Assembly: GCA_934702375.1 (NCBI GenBank)
Contig: CAKUYE010000007.1
Location: forward strand, 1 to 64,000
DNA: 64,000 nucleotides
Reading direction: 5' to 3'
From: an uncultured Bacillota bacterium
Lineage (GTDB): Bacteria; Bacillota; Dehalobacteriia; UBA7702
Made by a program: the position numbers and the translations under genes. Shown in pieces: positions 57,313 to 64,000 of the stretch (its first letter is position 1; every line of letters begins with the position of its first letter). The notes under the pieces are model-generated. The model did not search any database and was not told the DNA's origin. It worked only from the letters and a program-made list of their open reading frames with translations.

Positions 57313-58614
57313 ATGAATGACATTCTCAAGGAACAAAATACCAATGAGAAGGTCAAGAAATACAACAATTATCAGAAGGCGCTGTATGGCGGCAGGGATG
57401 CTCCTGCGGTTGTGGGTTCCAGCTCTTCGGCGGCAACGAATGACTATAACGGCTATCTTTCGAGTCAGAATGCCACGCTGCGGAGTCAGAGCGCTGCTGT
57501 AAAAAAACAGCGTCCTGCCACACAAATGAACGCAGCGGCACAGCAGCCCCGGCAGAATGCCCAGCAAACGGTACAGCAGCGGACGTCTCAAGCCCAGAAT
57601 ACCCCACAGGCAGCACCGCAGGCAGCGCAGCAGTCTCAGCCGAGCGCTCAGTCTGCCACAACCTATGACCCTTCCCTTTATGAATCCCTTTCTTCTTATG
57701 ATAAAGCCCTTGGACAAGAATCTCTGGATCAGGTTTTGGGCGGAAAAAGCATGTGGCAGGAAGGAAACGTCGTTGGAGATACTGCAAAAATGAGAGAGGG
57801 GCGCATCCAGGCTCAGCTTGCAAGAGCACTTGGCGGCGGCTATATTGACGATATCGGCGATGGCACCGGACGCAGAGAGTTTGGACTTCATACTCTTTCC
57901 GCAGCTGACCGTTCCATGTCTTTGGAGGATCAGAAAAAAGTATTGGAATATGCGATTCGCTATATGATGTCGGACAACCCTGCTGACCAGAAGTATTATC
58001 ACGATGCGGCAAACGATGTCCGCAGACCTTATGGTTTTACTTCTACGGACGGTTCGGACTACGTTCCCAACGACCCGACTTCGGATGTCTATGCCGGCTA
58101 CAAGGATTTTGAAAATCCTTATGCTGACCAGATTGACCAGCTTATCAATTACATTTCCAATCGGGAATATGACCCGGAAAGCGACCCTGCTTATCAAGCA
58201 TACAAAGCTCAGTATGAGCGGAACGCTTCGGCGGCGGCAAACAGTGCTATGGCGCAGGCTGCCGGAAATACCGGCGGCATTGCCAACTCTTATGCTATGG
58301 CTTTGGGCAATGCAGCTCAGCAAGCCTATATGAAGCAGCTTTCCGATGTGATTCCCGCACTGCAACAGCAGGATTATGCGGACAGAATGTCCTTGTTACA
58401 GAATCTTGGCAGCTTGCAAAACTCTGCTTATGACCGTTACGCTGACGGCAGAGACCATAATTTCAACGCTTGGTTACAGGCATGGCAGCATGTCTTTGAT
58501 AAAAACCAGGCAGACAGAGATTACAACGAAACCATTGCTTCCAGAGAATGGCAGACGGCTGAAAACCAGAAAGACCGTGACTACGATTGGAGCAAGTTTA
58601 CCTTCGGGTACTAA
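57313..58614 (+). CDS. Ejection/internal virion protein (Gln/Ala-rich)
   Basis: 433 residues. Low-complexity Gln/Ala/Pro region at about 70-120 (AAQQPRQNAQQTVQQRTSQA), then helical repeats (ADRMSLLQNLGSLQNSAYDR; YNETIASREWQTAENQKDRD). Resembles internal proteins ejected with podovirus DNA. The ATG lacks a good ribosome site; an in-frame ATT at 57292 sits next to AAGGTGGTG, so the true start is uncertain. Confidence 0.6.
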   Translation: MNDILKEQNTNEKVKKYNNYQKALYGGRDAPAVVGSSSSAATNDYNGYLSSQNATLRSQSAAVKKQRPATQMNAAAQQPRQNAQQTVQQRTSQAQNTPQAAPQAAQQSQPSAQSATTYDPSLYESLSSYDKALGQESLDQVLGGKSMWQEGNVVGDTAKMREGRIQAQLARALGGGYIDDIGDGTGRREFGLHTLSAADRSMSLEDQKKVLEYAIRYMMSDNPADQKYYHDAANDVRRPYGFTSTDGSDYVPNDPTSDVYAGYKDFENPYADQIDQLINYISNREYDPESDPAYQAYKAQYERNASAAANSAMAQAAGNTGGIANSYAMALGNAAQQAYMKQLSDVIPALQQQDYADRMSLLQNLGSLQNSAYDRYADGRDHNFNAWLQAWQHVFDKNQADRDYNETIASREWQTAENQKDRDYDWSKFTFGY

Positions 58615-58629
58615 TGGCGGTGATAGAAA

Positions 58630-61600
58630 ATGCCCAGAACAACGCCGAAAGGCAATACTGTTACAACCAAAGGCAGCGGTAAGAAAACCAATGCAGCAAA
58701 AAAGAAGTCCTCGTTTCCGGGGACTTCTTCTGTTTTGGCGAATGACGTTGCCAAGAGAAAACAGAAATCAGGGAAAAGGAGCATCCTTGACACGGCGGAA
58801 AAGAACGCTGTGGACAGGAAAATTCAAACCTATAAATCCGGGAAGATGACAAGCACCGAAGCTGCACGGCATCGGAATAGTAATACCGGCAAGAAACCCA
58901 CGAGGGCATATAATAACGCTCCTGCGATTAAAGGAATGCCGGTAAGGGAGCAAGACCCAAACAGCAACGCAAACTATTACGCCAAAAGCTTCCTTCTCGG
59001 TGCGGCCAGTTTGCCGACAGATTTAATGAACTACCGGAAAATGAACCGGGAAAATCCTTCTAAGATTAAAAACACTGTTGCTGCCATATCACCCTATCTT
59101 CTTATGTCTAAAAACCCCGGTCTAAGCCTGGGACTCCGTGCGGCCGGAGAATTAAGCGGCTGGCGTGATAATGGCGAAGTTTCAAAAAAGGTTGATTCGG
59201 GTTTCGGTAAAGTAACATCCGCTTATGATGATGCGTTAGAAAAGCACAATAAGGATAAGCGCGGTGGCGATAGCCTGGGAAATCAACTTGCTTTTGGCGG
59301 AGGTAGACTTGCCGCAGATTTGGCATTGATGGCAGCAACGCCGGGAGGTATACCACTAAAAGCGGCTACCAGAGGTGGCAAGGTCTTGAAATTCTTTGCA
59401 GAACCTTTTTTGAATCCCGGAACCTTAGGCAGAAATGCTGCGGCCTATGAGGGGAGTCGCTACAATGAAGCCCGGAAAGCTGGTGCAGACCCTAAAACAG
59501 CGGCTACCGCTGCCTATAAATACGCACTCCCTCAAGCTTATCTGGAAAGCTTAGGGGGCGCAGAAAAAGCCTTTAATAAAGTTCTCAAACCCAGCGCCAG
59601 CATTGTCAAGGAAGCCTTTAAAGGCGCAGGTTCGGAAGCTTTGGAGGAAGCCGCGCAAACTCCCTGGGAGGTTTATTCCCGTCAATTCTACGGCGGCAAT
59701 GTAAAAATGCTGCCGGATAAAAAAGGGTTGGCTCTCGGACAGACCCAGCCCACGGATACCGTATTTGACCCCAAGGCGATGCTGGAATCCGCTGCCATTG
59801 GCGGTATTCTCGGCGGCATCGGCGGCGGTGTCGGCGGAATGCGGAATCGTCAGATTGCCCGTGACAGCGTTCAAAACACCGTGAGCCGTTCTTCCAGGCT
59901 TCTAAGAGACCTTGAGAATCGTCGGGCTATCGCAGCGGTACAGGATGCCGCTTCAAAAAATCTTGTGAAAACCGATGAGTTGGTATATAATAGAAGGAAA
60001 GAAAACGACAGTGAAGCGCAACAGAGAGCAGAGGAACGCAGACGTTACTTTGCCGAAGTCGGTAGGCATATGGATGACCTCACCGGATGGAGCGGTCAAC
60101 GCTATGGTGTGGCGGAGAATGTCGTAACCTTTGCCCGGGAGATTTCCCAGAATACGGGACGGCAGATTCTCTTTGACCCGTATATCGGTGAAGGGGAGCT
60201 TTCCCTTGATGAGGTTGCCAACGGCTCTTACAGCGACGGCGTTATCCGCATCAATCCCAACAGTGAAAATCCCGTTGCTCAAATTATCGTTCACGAGCTG
60301 ACCCACTCCATTGAAGGGACAGCATACTACCCCCAGATACAGCAGATGATTCTGGACTTCTATAATGCAGATATTGGCGGTATTCGGGCTGAAATCCAGG
60401 AACGATATGGCGATACCCTGCGGACTGCCGAAGATGTAAATCATGAAATGATTGCGGAGTTCTTCGAGAAAAAGGGCATTACCGATATGGACACCTTGCG
60501 TGCTGTCGTAAAGGTGAACCGCAGCTTTGCGGAAAAAGTTGCGGACTGGTTGCAACATCTTGCAACTAAGATTACCGGCACGAAAGAACAGAAATTCATT
60601 CTGGAAATGCGTGACCGTTGGCGTGAAGCTTTACTGACGGCTGATGAGGGGCTTATCGGTGACGATATCCAGTATTCACTAAAACGCAAGCGAAAACTCA
60701 AACGGAGACCGAATGAGTTTAATACCTATGCCTTAGCAAAAATCTCTCGTGCCGTTAATAGTGGCGCAAAGGTTGGAGATAATTTTTCAGTGACGCATGG
60801 CGGCAACATCTACATTTGCGAAATTAAAGATGTAGACAGCTACGCACGCGCTATAGTTAAAGTAATTCCAGGAAATGAGATTCGCAAAAATGCGTATAAG
60901 GGAGGTAGGATAAATGATGTTTTGGACGGAGACATCGGAACGGATTCGCGATATAGTAACAGCGAAGGGGTTGATGGACGAGGATATGGCGGGCTGCCTG
61001 GGGAGCTTTCTACAGACCCCGGAACAGGAAGAAATGCTGTTGCCATTCCTGGAAGCGAACCAAGAGAATTTATCGGAGTCTCTCATCTTGAAGGAAATCT
61101 TGAGAATACTCGACGCAACCGACCCGCAGACACCGGAATCCAAAGATTACATCTCTCCCGAGACAGAATTTTCCGACTTATAAACCAATACGGAAAACGA
61201 AACACAAAGACTGCCAAAGCCTTTGTAACGAACATTGACCCAACTTCCTTCTTAAATCTTGTAGCCGGGGAAGAGAGGGCAAATGCGCTGCGTGCAAAAG
61301 CGAAGGCAGTAAATGCCAACGCTCTGGAAAACGCTGAAACGCCTTTTATTCGTGTAAACATGAAAGAAGGCACCGTGCTTGGCGGTGACGGATTAAAGCG
61401 CATGGCAGCCTTGGAGAAAGCCGGAGTAACGGAAGTTACTATCGTGGTGATACCCGAAGGTGCTGCCCGGAATACCGCAGAAACCATTGATTCCTTGGAG
61501 CTTTACGGAGCAAATCCTTCGGAGGATATTTCCCTGTATGAGCTGATTCCTCTTACCCAAAATAACGCCAATGAAATTGACCGGGTATATGGTGACCGGA

Positions 61601-64000
61601 ACGTGTTAAACCAGATTAGCGGCACGCAATATTCCATTAGCCGAAGAAATGACAGCGATAACCGCCGTGTGTCGCAATCTGCGATTACCGCCCGTAGCGT
61701 TGCCCGGGAAAACAACCAGACCGAAGCAGAAAATGCCATTGAAGAAAACATTGCCGCTGACCGGGAAGGTTACACCTATACACCGAAAAGCAATCGAGAA
61801 ACCGAAGAGCAAGCCTGGGCAAACAGGGAAGCTCACTGGTATGACGAAGATCGCTTAACGGGTCTTTTTGAACAGGTAGAATCCGCCCAAGGTGCGGAGC
61901 TTGACAACTTAACAACGGAACTGATTCTGGAATACGTGGACGCCGTGAACTCCGGCGATATGGCGAGAGCTTCCCGTATCCAGGAACAGCGTGGGAAGCT
62001 GGGCACCGTTATCGGCAGAGCCTTGCAGACCAACACCCTCCTGAGGAAATTGACCCCGGAGGGTTTTTTAAATGATGCAACGGCAAAACTGAATCGGGAT
62101 TATGCCCGGAGAAACGGATTCTCTCCCACTAAGATTAACGATGAAGTTCGGGAAGCCATGACAGGGCAGGAAGAGGAGATTCTTTCTGATTCTATTTTCG
62201 ACCTTCTGGAAGCTACTGATGATGAGACTGTAGAGAAAATCCTTAGCCGAATTATCCAAAACGGATTAAATGAGGATGGAGTAAGCCTTGTTGATGCAGT
62301 AAAGGAAAAAGGCGTTGACGGCGTAGTTGACACCCTTTTAGCACGTGCTACCTCAGATATGAATATTGACGGTGATCTGCTTTTGCAAATCCGAGGTGAC
62401 ATTCAAGAAGCCGTGAATCTTCGGATTCGCAAATACCGGGAAGCCGCATTGCAGCGGATGCGTGAACGCAAGGTTTCTATCGGCGAAGGCAGAGCCTACC
62501 GCACTTACATTGACCGCTTAATTGAATTCAACAATTTAGGTTACTTTGACAATGCCGGTGATGCTCAGTTGGTATTTGAAAATATGGGGATGCCGAATAT
62601 CTCTCCCGAGGATATGCAGCGAGTTTTGGATTACATCTCCATTGCGGAACGCATCGAACGGGACGGCGCAGATGCAGACTTTTCCGATTTTGAAGGGATG
62701 GAATATATTGACCGCATCCAGAAACGCCTTGCCAAATACGGCAGCGAGGATGCTTCTTTGGTTGCCCGAAAGCTGGCATCGAAGGTGATTCAGGATTATT
62801 CCCTGCCGACAATTTGGGATTCGGTGAAAGCGATTCGACGGATTTTCCTGCTGGCAAACGTAAAGACTCAGGAACGAAACCTTGGTCCCAATATTGCCGT
62901 GTATGCTACCAATATCGCTTCAAAGCCTTTCAGCGTGCTTGCTGACCGTTTGGCAGCCAGAGCGAAAGATACCGGCTTCCGTTCTCAGCGGATGAAATAT
63001 CGTCCGAAGGAATCTTTTATGGCGGCAAAAGAGGGGTTTGTGAAAACCTTTGCTGATGCACGTATGGGCATCGACACCAGCGCAGGCGGTGCGAAATACG
63101 AAGGGATGCAAGGAGATAATTTCTCCAATCGTAACGCTTTGGGCAGAGCCGCCAACCGTGTTGACCGAGGGCTTTCCACCATTATGCAGGCAGCTGACCG
63201 TCCTTTTGAAGAAGCCTACCGGAACACCACGAAAAAGGACATCGAGGAAATGAACGGCGATAATGTATCGCCGGAGCTTGCGGAACGAATGGCAAATCAG
63301 GTTGCCATGGAGCGCACCTGGAAGGATGATAATGCCGTAACCAAGGCAGTTTCCTCCATTACAAACACCTTGAACTTCGGCAAGGAATTTGGGCTTGGCT
63401 CTATTCTTAACGTCTTTATCAAAACTCCTGCCAATATCATGAAGGGTTCCTTTGAGTATTCTCCTTTGGGCTGGACAAAGGTTGCTTACGATGCCCACCT
63501 TTTCCGAAGGGCGGAATCGGGCAGCGACGGCGAAAAGATGGCGCAGTTTAAACTGGCGAACGATGCCGGGAAGGCTGCTGCCGGGACTTTGATTTTCGCT
63601 ACCACCATTGCCTTGAAAGCTCTCGGCATCCTCGAAATCACCGGTGCTGCCGGAGACGAGGACGGAGAACATCCTTACTGCGTTAAAATCGGCGATAAAT
63701 GGTATTCCTGGAAGTACATTGCTCCCCTTATGGCTCCGGTGGCAATGGGGGTAAATACCTATGACATTATAACCGGCAACGATAACGAGGATAAGGATTA
63801 TTTTCATAAAGTCACCGATACGATTTTTGCTACCTTTGACTCGGCAATGTCTGCGGTGTTTGAGCAGTCCTTTGCTCAGACCTTGCAGGAATCGTTGGCG
63901 CAGGATTCCTTTACGGAAATGATTGCGAAAACTCTTGCCAGCGTTCCTTCTCAGTTTACGCCGACACTGTTGAAACAGATTGCAGACTTTGTTGACCCCT
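58630..64000 (+). CDS. Giant polyvalent-type virion protein (open at window end)
   Basis: The frame is open from ATG 58630 (GGTGATAG upstream) to base 64000, at least 1790 codons, with no stop met. Basic N-terminus (PRTTPKGNTVTTKGSGKKTN), a glycine-rich membrane-like segment near 385-405 (IGGILGGIGGGVGG), a zinc-metalloprotease motif HELTH at about 555-559, a ParB-like stretch near 905-935 (LGGDGLKRMAALEKAGVTEV), long helical sections, and near 1600-1710 a hydrophobic domain (NVFIKTPANIMKGSFEYSPL) like LPD38 of large polyvalent proteins. Such proteins are ejected with phage DNA and carry several effector domains. Several shorter frames inside are shadows. Confidence 0.8.
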   Translation, partial: MPRTTPKGNTVTTKGSGKKTNAAKKKSSFPGTSSVLANDVAKRKQKSGKRSILDTAEKNAVDRKIQTYKSGKMTSTEAARHRNSNTGKKPTRAYNNAPAIKGMPVREQDPNSNANYYAKSFLLGAASLPTDLMNYRKMNRENPSKIKNTVAAISPYLLMSKNPGLSLGLRAAGELSGWRDNGEVSKKVDSGFGKVTSAYDDALEKHNKDKRGGDSLGNQLAFGGGRLAADLALMAATPGGIPLKAATRGGKVLKFFAEPFLNPGTLGRNAAAYEGSRYNEARKAGADPKTAATAAYKYALPQAYLESLGGAEKAFNKVLKPSASIVKEAFKGAGSEALEEAAQTPWEVYSRQFYGGNVKMLPDKKGLALGQTQPTDTVFDPKAMLESAAIGGILGGIGGGVGGMRNRQIARDSVQNTVSRSSRLLRDLENRRAIAAVQDAASKNLVKTDELVYNRRKENDSEAQQRAEERRRYFAEVGRHMDDLTGWSGQRYGVAENVVTFAREISQNTGRQILFDPYIGEGELSLDEVANGSYSDGVIRINPNSENPVAQIIVHELTHSIEGTAYYPQIQQMILDFYNADIGGIRAEIQERYGDTLRTAEDVNHEMIAEFFEKKGITDMDTLRAVVKVNRSFAEKVADWLQHLATKITGTKEQKFILEMRDRWREALLTADEGLIGDDIQYSLKRKRKLKRRPNEFNTYALAKISRAVNSGAKVGDNFSVTHGGNIYICEIKDVDSYARAIVKVIPGNEIRKNAYKGGRINDVLDGDIGTDSRYSNSEGVDGRGYGGLPGELSTDPGTGRNAVAIPGSEPREFIGVSHLEGNLENTRRNRPADTGIQRLHLSRDRIFRLINQYGKRNTKTAKAFVTNIDPTSFLNLVAGEERANALRAKAKAVNANALENAETPFIRVNMKEGTVLGGDGLKRMAALEKAGVTEVTIVVIPEGAARNTAETIDSLELYGANPSEDISLYELIPLTQNNANEIDRVYGDRNVLNQISGTQYSISRRNDSDNRRVSQSAITARSVARENNQTEAENAIEENIAADREGYTYTPKSNRETEEQAWANREAHWYDEDRLTGLFEQVESAQGAELDNLTTELILEYVDAVNSGDMARASRIQEQRGKLGTVIGRALQTNTLLRKLTPEGFLNDATAKLNRDYARRNGFSPTKINDEVREAMTGQEEEILSDSIFDLLEATDDETVEKILSRIIQNGLNEDGVSLVDAVKEKGVDGVVDTLLARATSDMNIDGDLLLQIRGDIQEAVNLRIRKYREAALQRMRERKVSIGEGRAYRTYIDRLIEFNNLGYFDNAGDAQLVFENMGMPNISPEDMQRVLDYISIAERIERDGADADFSDFEGMEYIDRIQKRLAKYGSEDASLVARKLASKVIQDYSLPTIWDSVKAIRRIFLLANVKTQERNLGPNIAVYATNIASKPFSVLADRLAARAKDTGFRSQRMKYRPKESFMAAKEGFVKTFADARMGIDTSAGGAKYEGMQGDNFSNRNALGRAANRVDRGLSTIMQAADRPFEEAYRNTTKKDIEEMNGDNVSPELAERMANQVAMERTWKDDNAVTKAVSSITNTLNFGKEFGLGSILNVFIKTPANIMKGSFEYSPLGWTKVAYDAHLFRRAESGSDGEKMAQFKLANDAGKAAAGTLIFATTIALKALGILEITGAAGDEDGEHPYCVKIGDKWYSWKYIAPLMAPVAMGVNTYDIITGNDNEDKDYFHKVTDTIFATFDSAMSAVFEQSFAQTLQESLAQDSFTEMIAKTLASVPSQFTPTLLKQIADFVDP

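Larger units (their letters stand above)
29606..64000. mobile_element. Podovirus-like prophage (left part; runs off the window)
   Basis: A continuous set of phage genes: tyrosine integrase, recombination and replication genes on the minus strand, regulators, then terminase, portal, scaffold, capsid, connector and tail genes on the plus strand. No tape measure, sheath or long-tail genes are seen up to 64 kb, while P22-like short-tail genes and ejection-type proteins are. The left boundary is placed at the CRISPR repeat by inference; the right end is outside. Confidence 0.85.

Noticed and set aside
56989..58365. 458-codon open frame on the minus strand
   Set aside because: Antisense to two virion genes with good context; hydrophobic/Arg-rich composition arises from the codon bias of the other strand.
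60914..61183. 89-codon frame inside the giant phage gene
   Set aside because: A different phase within a continuous long frame; a GGGAGG-like string is present but the surrounding long frame is uninterrupted and codes for a plausible protein.

Overview
The window comes from the chromosome of a low-to-mid-GC Bacillota bacterium, most likely a gut Clostridia or Negativicutes. This rests on strong GGAGG ribosome-binding sites throughout, a minimal SufC-SufB pair, an S-layer-homology C-terminus, a tRNA-Leu(UAA), phd/doc and relBE modules and a type II-A CRISPR locus with csn2. Species cannot be fixed from sequence alone. About two thirds of the window is mobile or accessory DNA.

Layout. (1) 1-6.3 kb: the end of an S-layer-type gene, a phd-doc toxin-antitoxin pair bracketed by two near-identical hairpins, a lipoprotein, a Fic protein and a DUF4143-type ATPase. 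The last two lie between large non-coding blocks made of a ~131-bp inverted-repeat element, a MITE-like element and arrays of small variable hairpins joined by a constant ATTTCA linker. (2) 6.3-9.6 kb: ordinary chromosome with sufB, sufC, lysA and tRNA-Leu. (3) 9.59-19.9 kb: a serine-recombinase element with 38-bp imperfect terminal inverted repeats, starting 3 bp past the tRNA. It carries a defence operon: HTH regulator, OLD-family ATPase/nuclease, type III methyltransferase, a membrane/zinc-ribbon protein and type III restriction subunit. (4) 20-23.2 kb: GNAT acetyltransferase, a 24-aa hydrophobic peptide flanked by related hairpins, relBE, a ThyA-fold enzyme and a broken LytTR regulator. 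(5) 23.3-29.6 kb: a complete type II-A CRISPR-Cas locus (tracrRNA, cas9, cas1, cas2, csn2) with a leader but only one recognisable repeat. (6) 29.6-64 kb: a prophage of short-tailed (podovirus-like) type that begins right after that repeat and runs off the window.

Prophage organisation. A long leftward early operon (44.6 to 29.7 kb) holds the amidoligase and glutamine-amidotransferase-like genes, a PAPS-reductase-like enzyme, a Lar-like zinc protein, SSB, Sak-type annealing protein, YqaJ-type exonuclease, replisome organiser, DnaC-type loader, a second ThyA-fold enzyme, MazG-like and DUF3310 proteins, a Holliday-junction-resolvase-like nuclease and finally the tyrosine integrase. Two tandem one-domain HTH regulators and a 1.26-kb regulatory region (promoter/terminator cassettes, palindromes, a G-quadruplex motif) separate it from the rightward virion operon: winged-helix protein, terminase, portal, scaffold, capsid, connectors, tail proteins, ejection-type protein and a giant (at least 1790 codons) polyvalent-type protein that is open at the window end.

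The points most worth follow-up are the prophage apparently lodged at the CRISPR leader/first repeat, the OLD nuclease built into a type III restriction operon on a TIR-bounded recombinase element, the phage amidoligase/amidotransferase module, and the hairpin-array non-coding blocks between single accessory genes.
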